DNA from: Joyebacterum sp964521425
GTDB taxonomy: Bacteria > Joyebacterota > Joyebacteria > Joyebacterales > Joyebacteraceae
NCBI GenBank assembly: GCA_964521425.1
Contig: CAZFRO010000008.1
Location: 50,712-114,711, forward strand
Length of the DNA: 64,000 nucleotides
Reading direction: 5' to 3'
In this document: positions 34,123 through 43,459 of the stretch, one piece after another
Position numbering within the stretch: the first letter of the stretch is position 1
Layout: every line of letters begins with the position of its first letter
Translations under genes and position numbers: made by a program
The notes under the pieces: generated by a model
Told to the model about the DNA's origin: nothing
The model's input: only the letters and a program-made list of their open reading frames with translations
Database searches by the model: none

Positions 34123-36129
34123 TCAGCCGGCCAGGAGCCGCCTGAATTCTTCCTCACCTATGATTGTGACGCCAAGTTCCCGGGCCTTCATCTCCTTCTG
34201 GCCGGGTTCGTCTCCGACCACAACGTAGTCCGTCCGGGAGCTGACGCTCGATGACACACGTCCACCGGCTGCCTCCACGGCATCGGTGGCCTCGGTCCTC
34301 GTCATTCCGGGTAGCGTTCCAGTCAGAACGAACCGCTTGCCCAGAAGCCTCCCACCTCCGGAAGCCCGCGAAAGGGCTTCCATTCTCACGCCTGCCGCCG
34401 TGAGCTTCTCTATGACTTCCCTGTTTCGATCAGCCCCGAGGAACGACTCCACGCTGGCCGCAATAACGGGTCCCACCTCGTCGGTCGCGGCCAAATCATC
34501 TGCCCCGGCCGCCGCCATCGCTGCCGTGCTCGGGAAGCTCGATGCAAGTGCGCTTGCCACGCGAGATCCGACGTGACGGATGCCGAGCGCGTAGAGGACT
34601 CTGTCGAACGGCCGTCCCTTGCTCCTCTCGAGCGCACTCAGAAGATTGTCCGCCGATTTCTCCCCCATCCGCTCGAGTGCGACCAAGCAATCACGCGTGA
34701 GAGAGTAGAGGTCGCCGTAGTCCGACACCAGTCCTTCGTCAACGAGCTGATCGACAAGCGCCTCCCCCAACCCCTCTATGTCCATGGCGCCCCTGGAGGC
34801 GAAGTGCTCGAGTCGCCGCTTGAGCTGCGCGGGGCACGAGACGCTGTCGCATCTGAGATCGACCTCGTCATCGGGCCGTGAGGCCGGTTCGCCACATGCG
34901 GGGCAGAGTTCGGGCATGCGGAAGCGCTTGGGGCGTCCCACGCGCTTGGCCTTAACGACCTTGACTATCTTGGGAATGACCTCGCCACCCTTCTCGACGA
35001 TGACTGTGTCTCCGATCCTGACGTCGAGCCTGTCTATCTCATCCTGGTTGTGGAGAGTGGCCCTCGACACGGTCGAGCCTGAGACGAATACCGGTTCGAG
35101 AAGAGCCACTGGCGTCAGTCTGCCCGTACGTCCAACCTGCACGACGATACCCTCTACTATCGTGGTCGCGGACTCAGCGGGGAACTTGTACGCTATCCCC
35201 CAGCGCGGGCTCTTGCCAGTCGCCCCGAGTCGAAGCTGCCTCTCGAGTGAGTCGACCTTGACCACCATGCCGTCTATGTCGTAATCGAGTTCGTGCCGCC
35301 GCTTCTGCCGGCTCAGGCACACGCCGATGGCGTCCTCTATAGAACTACAGTGAGTGATGTGTGGTCCGGCCTTAAGCCCCATCCCGACCATCGCAAGAAC
35401 TGCATCGGTCTGCGTCGCAAGCCCGAGTTCGGGGGCATTGACCATCTGATAGAAGATGGCATCGAGCGGCCGTCCTTCCACCTCACCAGGGTCGAGCAAC
35501 TTGAGGGAGCCGGCCGCAGCGTTTCGCGGGTTCACGAACGCCGGTGCCCCGCTCTCTTCGCGTCTCTCGTTCAGCGCGGCAAAGCCTGAGCGCGACATGA
35601 AGACCTCTCCCCTCACCTCAAGCCTCTCCGGAAGCTCGTCACCGGCCAGTTTGAGTGGCACCGATCTGATGGTCCGGATATTGGCCGTGACATCGTCGCC
35701 TCGCCCACCGTCCCCTCTCGTTGCGCCTCGCACAAGGAGACCGTTCTCGTATATGAGAGAAACGCTCACTCCGTCGAGCTTGAGTTCGACCGTGTACTCG
35801 ACGCTGTCCACGGTGAGCTGTTTCTTCACCCGGGCGTCGAAAACCCTCAGTTCATCAGCCGAGTACGTGTTGTCGAGAGATAGCATCGGCACGGCATGGC
35901 GCACCGTGGTGAAGCCCTTGAGGGGCGCACCGGGGACCCTCGCGGTGGGGGAATCCGGCGTCGCGAGCTCGGGGTACTGCTTCTCCAGGGTCGCGAGCTC
36001 AGCCAGAAGCCGATCGTACTCGGAGTCGGCTATCTCCGGGTCGCTCTCAACATAGTACTGTCGGTCGTGGTGTCGGATGAGTCGCCGGAGCTCATCGGCC
36101 CGCGCCTCGGGACTTTTCTTCGTTCCCAT
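34123..36129 (-). CDS. ligA: NAD-dependent DNA ligase
   Basis: 668 residues, standard length. Domains in order: N-terminal NMN-binding Ia region, adenylation domain with the KLDG motif (nucleophilic Lys about 117), OB fold, four-cysteine zinc finger starting CPACGEP and ending CPAQLKRR, helix-hairpin-helix repeats, and a C-terminal BRCT domain (GGRLLGKRFVLTGTLPGMTR onward). It seals nicks during replication and repair. The tandem hairpin repeat lies just upstream, so ligA may have its own promoter within the 140-base gap to the BamA-like gene. Confidence 0.97.
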   Translation of the reverse strand: MGTKKSPEARADELRRLIRHHDRQYYVESDPEIADSEYDRLLAELATLEKQYPELATPDSPTARVPGAPLKGFTTVRHAVPMLSLDNTYSADELRVFDARVKKQLTVDSVEYTVELKLDGVSVSLIYENGLLVRGATRGDGGRGDDVTANIRTIRSVPLKLAGDELPERLEVRGEVFMSRSGFAALNERREESGAPAFVNPRNAAAGSLKLLDPGEVEGRPLDAIFYQMVNAPELGLATQTDAVLAMVGMGLKAGPHITHCSSIEDAIGVCLSRQKRRHELDYDIDGMVVKVDSLERQLRLGATGKSPRWGIAYKFPAESATTIVEGIVVQVGRTGRLTPVALLEPVFVSGSTVSRATLHNQDEIDRLDVRIGDTVIVEKGGEVIPKIVKVVKAKRVGRPKRFRMPELCPACGEPASRPDDEVDLRCDSVSCPAQLKRRLEHFASRGAMDIEGLGEALVDQLVDEGLVSDYGDLYSLTRDCLVALERMGEKSADNLLSALERSKGRPFDRVLYALGIRHVGSRVASALASSFPSTAAMAAAGADDLAATDEVGPVIAASVESFLGADRNREVIEKLTAAGVRMEALSRASGGGRLLGKRFVLTGTLPGMTRTEATDAVEAAGGRVSSSVSSRTDYVVVGDEPGQKEMKARELGVTIIGEEEFRRLLAG

Positions 36130-36176
36130 CGCGGCCGCCTGCTCCTTCCCGGAACGGGTAAACGCGGCTGATGAAG

Positions 36177-36263
36177 GCGCGGCCGATCAGTCTGTGGCCG
36201 CGTAGGCGCGGCCGATCAGTCTGTGGCCGCGTAGGCGCGGCCGATCAGTCTGTGGCCGCGTGA
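36177..36263. repeat. Three tandem copies of a 29-bp GC-rich palindromic repeat
   Basis: Units lie at 36177-36205, 36206-36234 and 36235-36263 (the last differs at its end). Each unit contains CGCGGCC, an 11-base centre and GGCCGCG, so each can form a seven-pair hairpin. They lie between the BamA-like gene (stop at 36271) and ligA (start 36129) on the minus strand. A related element, about five in six bases alike, occurs twice at 50881-50940 inside a coding region. It is not CRISPR, since the units abut without spacers. A role as terminator or REP-like element is plausible. Confidence 0.85.
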
Positions 36264-36270
36264 GTGGGGA

Positions 36271-38151
36271 CTAGAATTCGCGGATCAGACCTACGTGCAG
36301 TTTGCCGTCAAGGAGGCTATCACCCTCACCCAGCCCGTAGTCGATTGCGATTATACCCAAGCCTGTTTCGCCTCGCAACCCGATTCCGTACCCCAGCTTA
36401 GTACCCTTTGCGAAGCCAGGACTCTGCCTGTAGAAGTAACCGGCATCGACGAAGACTATCGCCCTCGACATTCGTCCGAGCAGAAAACGGTACTCGACGG
36501 TCCCGAGCGCCACCCGAGACCCGCGGAACTGCTCCTCTCTGTAACCACGCAGACTGTTCGCGCCACCGAGTGTGATCTGCTCGTGGGTCGGTATCTCATC
36601 CCGGGTCGAGGCCATCCCCGTGAGCTCGACGCGCAGGAGAATCGCCTGTGCCTCCCGGGTCGGAATCACCAGATCGCAGTCGATCGCGAGTGTTCCCGTC
36701 CTGTAGCGCCCTCCAGTATCCCGCACCTCTTGGTCGCGATACTCGAGCCCTCCCTGAACCCTGGCGCCCCGACTTGGATTCAATGCGTCGTCCAGGAGAT
36801 CGTACTCAGCCTCTACGGCTGTCCTGTACCCTTCTGTCGTCGACTCCCCCGCTCCTCCGGGAATATACCGTTCGCTACCCACCGACCAGGTGATGGTCGT
36901 GCGCGGTCCGAAACGCGCCGACACGAAGAGGTCCGCCTCCATCGTCGTGTAGAGCGTATCCCGTATCGCCTGCTCACCCCGGACCCCGGCATTGATCGGC
37001 GCGCCGAAGAGCCACGGCTCCTCGTATCTGAAGGTGATGCGCTCATGTCTGGACTGCAACCGCTCCCATGACGCAGCGGCTTTTCGACCCGTGCCGGCTA
37101 TGTTCCCGAGACGCATGTCAACCAACCCGGTGAACTCCCCCCCACCGTCCGCGTCGGGGGCGTATCCAAGGAGACCGGATATGCTGTTCACGGGCCGCTC
37201 AGACACAACAATGCCCACGGATGCGCTACCGGTCGCAGGATCAACCACGACGACCGGCTCCGTAACCTCCGAGAATATGCGAAGCCGCTCGAGCCGGCGA
37301 CTGACGGCATCCAGAATCCGCGCATCGTAGGGCGCCCCCTGGATGATCCCAGTCTCCCGGACAATCACGTCGTCACGCGTGAGGTCGTTCCCGGAGAGAT
37401 ACACCTGCTCGAAACGAGTGGCCAGGTTCTCATCGATGGAGAGTTCCAGGGTCGGGGCCTCCACCGTGGTGGGTTCCTGGGTGGGGGCCTCCAGGATGGA
37501 GGCCTCCATCCAGGAGAGCTCTCTCTCCTGGGCAACCAGGATCCCGGGGGCAACGGTCGCAAAGGGATGGCCGCGCGCGGCGTACCAGTCCAGAATGGAG
37601 TGGATATCATCCTCAAGAGCCGTGAGGCCTAGCACATCTCCAGGACCGGACTCTACCTGCCGCATGAGGCCTGCCCTATCCGCCTCGTCGGCGCCGGTGA
37701 GACGAACGCCGGCCAGTCTGGCATCGGGACCTTCGTCTATCTCAACACGGACCAGAAGGCCATCTGGGCTATCAACCCAGGTCATCTCCACTCGACCGAA
37801 CGGACGGCCGCGCGTCACGAGCAGGGCAAGAAGCGAGTCGGCCCCTTCGCGGGCGTGCGCGACACTGAACGCATCGCCGGATCTGAGATCGAGCGCTCTT
37901 CTCACTTCACGACGACTCACGCTCTCGTGACCTTCGATCTCGACGCGCGCGATGAGTGTGTCGGCCGGAGCCTCGATGCGCGCGATAAGTGTATCGGCCG
38001 AGGCCGTAGCACCGGTCGATTGTGCAGCCCCCACGTGCGTCCCCAGTCCGAGAAGCACGCAGAGAAACGCCGCTCGAATCACGCGCAAGCGCGGCGGACG
38101 GTGTCTCCGGATCACAGGAGCTTGGTTTCTTATTGTGCTAGAAGAATGCAT
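36271..38151 (-). CDS. BamA/Omp85-family outer-membrane protein
   Basis: 626 residues. After a basic lead and a signal segment (AAFLCVLLGLGTHVGAAQ) come POTRA-like units (ARVEIEGHESVSRREVRRAL; RFEQVYLSGNDLTRDDVIVR). From about residue 330 follows a 16-strand-type barrel with the Omp85 signature LGGANSLRGYREEQFRGSR near residue 540 and a terminal Phe (LIREF). Such proteins insert outer-membrane proteins or secrete passengers. It is shorter than classical BamA, so a TamA-like or accessory role is possible. Two low-complexity repeats are present: ADTLIARxE twice near residues 53-73, and an EAPT-type repeat before the last POTRA. It overlaps the upstream gene by 14 bases. Confidence 0.85.
   Translation of the reverse strand: MHSSSTIRNQAPVIRRHRPPRLRVIRAAFLCVLLGLGTHVGAAQSTGATASADTLIARIEAPADTLIARVEIEGHESVSRREVRRALDLRSGDAFSVAHAREGADSLLALLVTRGRPFGRVEMTWVDSPDGLLVRVEIDEGPDARLAGVRLTGADEADRAGLMRQVESGPGDVLGLTALEDDIHSILDWYAARGHPFATVAPGILVAQERELSWMEASILEAPTQEPTTVEAPTLELSIDENLATRFEQVYLSGNDLTRDDVIVRETGIIQGAPYDARILDAVSRRLERLRIFSEVTEPVVVVDPATGSASVGIVVSERPVNSISGLLGYAPDADGGGEFTGLVDMRLGNIAGTGRKAAASWERLQSRHERITFRYEEPWLFGAPINAGVRGEQAIRDTLYTTMEADLFVSARFGPRTTITWSVGSERYIPGGAGESTTEGYRTAVEAEYDLLDDALNPSRGARVQGGLEYRDQEVRDTGGRYRTGTLAIDCDLVIPTREAQAILLRVELTGMASTRDEIPTHEQITLGGANSLRGYREEQFRGSRVALGTVEYRFLLGRMSRAIVFVDAGYFYRQSPGFAKGTKLGYGIGLRGETGLGIIAIDYGLGEGDSLLDGKLHVGLIREF
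37939..38004. repeat. 33-bp tandem duplication inside the BamA-like gene
   Basis: Two adjacent 33-base units (37939-37971 and 37972-38004) differ at only a few positions and encode ADTLIARIEAP followed by ADTLIARVEIE. The reading frame is kept. It looks like slipped-strand expansion at the mature N-terminus of the protein. Confidence 0.7.
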
Positions 38152-41100
38152 TGAGCCTCATGTCGACCGTGTGTCTGTCATCGGCATCCGGACGTTTCTC
38201 TCCCGAGTAGGTCACGCTTCCGGTCAGGAACCTGTTGAACCTGTAGTCACCGGAGAGCCTCCATTCGGCCGAGGCGCCGGCCTGTCTTCCGTCCGCCATG
38301 TAGTTCGGCAGAGTTCCACCCGTGGCCTCCACTTGAGAGCGGGTCAGGCTCGCGCTCACGGCGCCCCTCCCTTCGAGGCGATAGATCAGCGTGGGCGTGA
38401 TCTGCCAGGCTTCGACCTGGACGCCTGAGACCGCGTCACCCTCAAGCCCGTAGAGGGCGGTCAGCTTGATCTCTCTTCCGCCCCCAAGTCGGTTCCTGAC
38501 CTCGGCGAGGATGGAGTGTTCGTCCAGATCGTAGTCATCGAGGCTGCCACCGGCCTCCCTCTCCGTCACGGCTGTGTCACCCTGAACACGATACGTGGTC
38601 CCTCCCGATGGAGAGATCTTGAGTTCGAGGGCCCCGCGTCGCTCCTTGAGTTCCTCAGGGGAGTTCGTGTAAACACGATCCAGCCGGTCCCGCGTCTTGA
38701 CAGCCATGCGCACCGATAGGATTCCGCCCGTCGTATACCTCACGGTGTGGCGTCCCGCCATCTCCCCGGTAACCGTGTCCTCTCCCCTGAGCACCGACGG
38801 ATCCAGAGCGTAGAGCCGCATCTTGTCGCTCGTCGTCGTGGCCTCCCTGAGTTTCAGACTGCTCTCGAGCGACAGGCCGGACAGAAGACGCCTCCATGCG
38901 CTGGGGTCCGGCATCCACCGGTCGTCGCGGCGGCTCCCACCGAAGCGAAGCGACCACCTCGTACCGACAGACAGCTCAGTCACGGGCAGGAAGTTGCCGG
39001 TGGAAACGATGTGCGTCACCTCAACACCGTCCTCGTCGGTCACAAACCGTTCCTTCTCCTCCACCTCGGTTGCCGTGACCGAGTACTTGAGCTCTCCCTT
39101 GAGGGCGCCGCTCATCGATCGATGACCGAGCGTGATGGCGGCGAGGTCGTATCTGGTTCCGGGCTCATCGAACCCCTCCGCGACATCAGTTCGTCTCCTC
39201 ACGAGGGAGCCAACGACTGTGAGCGGCTCCCAACGCCTGAACTCGGCACTCATCTCCTCTGTTCTGGTTGAGGACGACTCTGCCCATGTCTTTCCATCAG
39301 ACGTTCGTTCAGTGGCCCGGTAGCTCACCGCGACTCTGAATCTGCTCTCTCCGGTTCCCGAACTCTCAATAGACGCTCCGTGCTCGTCGTAGCGTTCTCC
39401 GTCCGAGCTCTCAATACGGGAATCATGCCTGTAGCTCAAGCCCGGCCGCACAGGTCCGAATGCGTAGTCTGCGCCTGCGCGGTAGAACTCTCGTCTTCTC
39501 TGAAGCGAGGAGTCGGCAGAGACCTTGTGTGTCAGGTCAACGAAGCGGCCACTGGCCCATACGCTGCCGTGTTCGAGGGGGTTTGCCGACATGGAGAACG
39601 CGGCTCGATTCGACTCGAGCACGGAAGCGCGATTGAGGACACCCTGGGATAGCTCGATCGAGCCCCCGCCCGGCAGAGAGAGGGCCAGGCTCCCTTCACC
39701 CAGAAGCTCCTCCTCCGGGAGATCAAGACCCTTGAGTTCCCACGCCTCCTCATACCGCACATCTCTGTAGCGGCCTACTCCCTCGAAGTTGCCTCCAACG
39801 CGCCTGCCCACGAAGCCAACGGAGGCCTCGAGCCCACCGAGGAAGCCGATCCGGACACCCGGTGTCAGGGCGCGCAGCACGGCCGCATTCCCCAGATTGT
39901 CGTCGTCATCGAGATCGGAGAACGTGTTCTGATCGAAGCTCGAGACGGCGGCCTCAGCGGAGATGAGTCCGCCCTGTCCGTACTCCCACCGGCCGTCGAG
40001 CGCCGCGATGGACTTGTCCTGGGGCATGGCAAGCGCCCTGCCCAGACGGTATTCGCCTGCACCCTCACCCACGTAGTGGTAGAAACCACCGAGGTAGTCG
40101 AGACTGTACTCGCCGCCATTCTCCCGTTCGAAACTCAGATCATAGACCCCTGAATCGGCCCCGGCGTATTCGAAATGGCCCTCCTGGGTCAGGATGTAGT
40201 CTCCATTGCCCATCCCGAGCGAGTCGATGCCGTCATCGTGAGCCAGTTCGATATCGTCTCCCGCCGCTTCGAGGAGCGCTCTCTGACCTGTTGTAAGAAT
40301 GCTGGACGCCGCACCTCCACGATCATCCGACTCGCGGAAGAACCCGGCCCCGATGACGAGGCGCCCGTCACCACCTACGAACGTCGTTCTCCCTCCGTAG
40401 ATGTCCCTGTTGTAGTCGCTCGTGGTGTACTCGTAGTCGGCGACCACCTCGCTGTCACTCGTAATGTGCTTGCGCTCGGTGAACTCGATCTCGCCCGCCG
40501 TGTACTCGATCGTGTAGTCGTTGTCCTTCCCCCGCCTGAGCCTCTCCCCGTCGAGCCAGATGCGTTCGCTTCCCGCAACCACGGTTATGCCGGTCGCGCC
40601 GTCTCGATCGGTGAGAAGATAGGGACCCTGCTTCCCCCCGATTCCTCGGAAGGTCATGCTCACGTACTCGCCGTCGGCGCGCGCCCCGGCCAGCACGATC
40701 GTCGCTCGCCCTGCGTCCCCACCGACCTTGACACCAGACAGATCCCTCCTCACGCGCAGGAGGCTTCCCCCGTCTATCTCAAGGATGTAGTCACCCATTG
40801 TGGCCGCCACGTGCTCGCCCTCGATCTCAACCAGCACCTTGTCGAGCGAGCGAAGCTCCTCGGTGTCCCCCTCCGGAACGAGTGGCGTGTTCTGATCCGA
40901 GAGGTAGGCGGTAACGCTCACATCGCGTGTGATCCTGCCTGAGATGTTCAGTCGCAGCGACTGCTCCAGTCTGAGATCGCGATCGGACCCCACCGTTATG
41001 CCGAAGCTCTTGGCGCCGCCGACTCTGAGGGAGGCAGGCTTCTCCCGGCCGGCCGGGCTGCCCGGGGCAGCCGCAACGACCCTCGCCCCGAGCCCGCCGC

Positions 41101-41551
41101 TGTCGGCTTGAGCCCCACCGGTTGCATGGACACCACCCGAATCGGGCTCTCCTCCTCTTCGCAGGAACAGGTCCGGGAGTCCCGCCTCCGGATCCAGGAC
41201 CGATCGCCTGTAGACGGCATGAGCGGGAATGGGATAGTAGCGGTACGTGAGAGTGATTCGAGCGCTCTCGGAGACGGCAGCAGAAAGCACAAGCCGGCCG
41301 ATCGAGTGATCGATTACGTAGTCGAGGCCGCGCACCAGAGCGCGGCCATCGATGGACAGGGAATCGCTGCCGGAGTAGACAAGCGCATCCGGAAGGGTGA
41401 TGCCGGAAGCGCCCTCGGCTCCCGAGAACTCGAGCTTCCGTTCGCCGCTCACGACTGATAGTCGGCCGGCTGATGCGTCCTGGACGAACATCACGGAGAG
41501 GAGAAGACTCAGAGCGATCACTGCCGGCGTGAGGGTGCGGATCCTATTCAT
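38138..41551 (-). CDS. Large outer-membrane protein, possibly SprA-related
   Basis: 1137 residues with a signal peptide (VIALSLLLSVMFVQDASA). Several segments have the form D-Y-x-I-D/E-Y-x-x-G-x-I/L-x-F: GLDYVIDHSIGRLVL near residue 75 and NDYTIEYTAGEIEF near residue 345. A long beta-strand-rich region follows, ending in DMRLNAFF with a terminal Phe as in outer-membrane barrels. An RLEQSLRLNISGRI stretch also occurs. The Y-x-IDY-x-x-G motif is shared with SprA/Sov, the type IX secretion channel, but also with other surface proteins, and the protein is about half the length of SprA. I would call it an outer-membrane protein with a possible link to the neighbouring PorU/PorV-like genes. Confidence 0.6.
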   Translation of the reverse strand: MNRIRTLTPAVIALSLLLSVMFVQDASAGRLSVVSGERKLEFSGAEGASGITLPDALVYSGSDSLSIDGRALVRGLDYVIDHSIGRLVLSAAVSESARITLTYRYYPIPAHAVYRRSVLDPEAGLPDLFLRRGGEPDSGGVHATGGAQADSGGLGARVVAAAPGSPAGREKPASLRVGGAKSFGITVGSDRDLRLEQSLRLNISGRITRDVSVTAYLSDQNTPLVPEGDTEELRSLDKVLVEIEGEHVAATMGDYILEIDGGSLLRVRRDLSGVKVGGDAGRATIVLAGARADGEYVSMTFRGIGGKQGPYLLTDRDGATGITVVAGSERIWLDGERLRRGKDNDYTIEYTAGEIEFTERKHITSDSEVVADYEYTTSDYNRDIYGGRTTFVGGDGRLVIGAGFFRESDDRGGAASSILTTGQRALLEAAGDDIELAHDDGIDSLGMGNGDYILTQEGHFEYAGADSGVYDLSFERENGGEYSLDYLGGFYHYVGEGAGEYRLGRALAMPQDKSIAALDGRWEYGQGGLISAEAAVSSFDQNTFSDLDDDDNLGNAAVLRALTPGVRIGFLGGLEASVGFVGRRVGGNFEGVGRYRDVRYEEAWELKGLDLPEEELLGEGSLALSLPGGGSIELSQGVLNRASVLESNRAAFSMSANPLEHGSVWASGRFVDLTHKVSADSSLQRRREFYRAGADYAFGPVRPGLSYRHDSRIESSDGERYDEHGASIESSGTGESRFRVAVSYRATERTSDGKTWAESSSTRTEEMSAEFRRWEPLTVVGSLVRRRTDVAEGFDEPGTRYDLAAITLGHRSMSGALKGELKYSVTATEVEEKERFVTDEDGVEVTHIVSTGNFLPVTELSVGTRWSLRFGGSRRDDRWMPDPSAWRRLLSGLSLESSLKLREATTTSDKMRLYALDPSVLRGEDTVTGEMAGRHTVRYTTGGILSVRMAVKTRDRLDRVYTNSPEELKERRGALELKISPSGGTTYRVQGDTAVTEREAGGSLDDYDLDEHSILAEVRNRLGGGREIKLTALYGLEGDAVSGVQVEAWQITPTLIYRLEGRGAVSASLTRSQVEATGGTLPNYMADGRQAGASAEWRLSGDYRFNRFLTGSVTYSGEKRPDADDRHTVDMRLNAFF

Positions 41552-41554
41552 AGA

Positions 41555-42508
41555 TCACTCACAGGCGCCGTAGACGAGTTCGACAACGATCAAACGCCCC
41601 TCGGCCCGGTCGAGCACGAGCAGGCGGCCGCTACTGTCAAATGCCAGCCCGACCGGTTCGATGGCCCGGCTGAAGGGGTCTCCCTCAAGCGCCATGCCCG
41701 ATGTCAGACGACCTCTTGCTCCAAACGCGACAATGCTGTGTCCCTCGGCATCCAGGGCAATGAGATTGCCGAAGGAATCAAACGCAACAGCACACGGGTG
41801 GAAACGCTCCCCCGGCAATGTGGCCTCGTGGAGCTCCGAGCCGAATTCATCGAAGACGTGGACGACGCCGGCCCCGGGATCGGATACGGCAATCTGCCTT
41901 GATGGTCCCATGACGACACCACACGGCGACACGAGCACACCCGCTCCCTCGCCGAAGCCACCCAGGGGCTCGAGGGCCTCCGCAAACTGCGAGTAGATGA
42001 CGACGGCCTGCTTGTCCTCATCGACTATGAGAAGCTCGCCTCCGCTTCCTATCGCGATGCCGATCGGGGCGCTCGTATCATCCTCGTCCACGATCCGGCC
42101 CAGGTAGTTGCCGCGCTCATCGAAGCGTTCGACGCGCCTGTTCCCCTCATCAAGAACGTAGATGTAGAAGCCGGCGTAGACAGCCAGATCCGTTGGGGTA
42201 TCGAACTGCCCCTCGTCCCAACCGTACCCGCCGAACTCCATGACAACGTCGCCCGTCTCCGAGACGACGAGAACACGGTTGTTACCCGAGTCCGCGATCA
42301 CCATGTTCCCACGGTGGTCGATGGCAAGCGACTGTGGGGAGTCAAGACCCCACTGCCCACTCCCCGGCACCTCACCGACAAGCTCAAAGCCGATTATGAG
42401 GCGGGAATCGCCGACTGTCGCGAAGACACCAGCGTCGGAGGAGTACACGCTGCCGACAGCAGCAAGGAGGCAGCCGAGCACGAGCAAACATGTTCTGGGA
42501 CAGTGCAT
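41555..42508 (-). CDS. Exported NHL-repeat beta-propeller protein
   Basis: 317 residues: a signal peptide (CLLVLGCLLAAVGSVYSSDA), then about six repeats such as SLAIDHRGNMVIADSGNNRVLV and DLAVYAGFYIYVLDEGNRRVERFD, each with the NHL pattern of a six-bladed propeller. Function unknown; propellers of this type often bind proteins or sugars at the cell surface. It lies three bases upstream of the large outer-membrane gene and about 60 bases downstream of a DUF5683-like gene, so it probably belongs to the same transcript. No catalytic residues can be named. Confidence 0.85.
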   Translation of the reverse strand: MHCPRTCLLVLGCLLAAVGSVYSSDAGVFATVGDSRLIIGFELVGEVPGSGQWGLDSPQSLAIDHRGNMVIADSGNNRVLVVSETGDVVMEFGGYGWDEGQFDTPTDLAVYAGFYIYVLDEGNRRVERFDERGNYLGRIVDEDDTSAPIGIAIGSGGELLIVDEDKQAVVIYSQFAEALEPLGGFGEGAGVLVSPCGVVMGPSRQIAVSDPGAGVVHVFDEFGSELHEATLPGERFHPCAVAFDSFGNLIALDAEGHSIVAFGARGRLTSGMALEGDPFSRAIEPVGLAFDSSGRLLVLDRAEGRLIVVELVYGACE

Positions 42509-42571
42509 GAGCCCTCCACTCCGGGTGATTCATGGGGAGGGACAGAAGGGAAAGCGGGCAACAGGAGGACG

Positions 42572-43459
42572 CTAGAACAATATCTCGAGTGTCACCTGGC
42601 TGCCCGGAGATCCACGCTCGTCGATAATGGGTGCGATGTATAGCCTGGCATGCGGCTCATCCTTGAGGCCCTGATTGTACCTGCGCGCCATCCAGGCGCT
42701 GTCGATGCCGCTCATCGCACGGTTCAGAACCGCAAGCCCGAGCATGTGGAACGCGTTCTTGCGTGACAGCGATGCGCTGTGGCGAAGATCCAGGTACTCG
42801 GAGAACCGCGCCCTGCTCTCCCACGACCAACCCGTGTCCCCGAAGTAGCCGTGCTGCTGGAAGTACGCATCCTGCGCGTCCAGGTCATCAGGATAGAGAC
42901 TCCGCGCCTCGCTCCTGATCGCTTCATTGAAGCTGTCCTCACCCTCGCTCCGGATGTAGTCGGCGATATCCTGGTAGTACTCGTTCGTCGCGCCTCGCGA
43001 CACACCGGCGAAGACGAGGGCGAACTCCTTGTAGTCGTCCTCGCGCATACCTCTCTGGATCCCGAAGGAGGCATACCCGACCCAGATGGCGCCCTCGGCA
43101 GCCATGAAGGCCCTTCCTCGACCATCGTTCCCCGTGTACATCTCACCCCACCCGGGCAGAACCATGGACATGAGAAGAGCGACCATCGGGTTCTTCTCAT
43201 CTTGAACCGGCGCTGACGCGGGGAGTCTCCTGCCGTCTCCGCTCAGGCCCAATTCGGCCGGACTCCGGGTCCCATCCAGGGAGAGCCCGTTCATCTCGAG
43301 CCCAAAGCGCGAGCCTTGCAAGAGCGTGAGATCCTCGAGTCCCGAGCGCGCGCCTTGCACGAGTTCCAGGTCAGCTACGGCTCTGGCCGAACCCGCCACC
43401 CATATGAGCAGCGTGATGGCCAGGAGAACTGTAACGGTGCGATTCATGCGCCACCCCAT
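42572..43459 (-). CDS. Exported DUF5683-like protein (paralogue 1)
   Basis: 295 residues, signal peptide (TVLLAITLLIWVAGSARA). Its conserved core MSMVLPGWGEMYTGNDGRGRAF matches the P-G-x-G-x-x-Y/V-x-G-x-x-x-x-G pattern of DUF5683-type proteins, followed by hydrophobic helices. A later segment NAFHMLGLAVLNRAMSGIDSAWMAR is shared in form with the next gene. The start ATG overlaps the upstream stop by one base (TGATG); a second ATG four codons in could also be used. Function unknown; its place among surface-secretion genes suggests an envelope role. A barrel-like C-terminus (QVTLEILF) is present. Confidence 0.7.
   Translation of the reverse strand: MGWRMNRTVTVLLAITLLIWVAGSARAVADLELVQGARSGLEDLTLLQGSRFGLEMNGLSLDGTRSPAELGLSGDGRRLPASAPVQDEKNPMVALLMSMVLPGWGEMYTGNDGRGRAFMAAEGAIWVGYASFGIQRGMREDDYKEFALVFAGVSRGATNEYYQDIADYIRSEGEDSFNEAIRSEARSLYPDDLDAQDAYFQQHGYFGDTGWSWESRARFSEYLDLRHSASLSRKNAFHMLGLAVLNRAMSGIDSAWMARRYNQGLKDEPHARLYIAPIIDERGSPGSQVTLEILF

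Noticed and set aside
36177..36263. CRISPR array
   Set aside because: The units abut with no spacers, number only three, and no cas gene is near.
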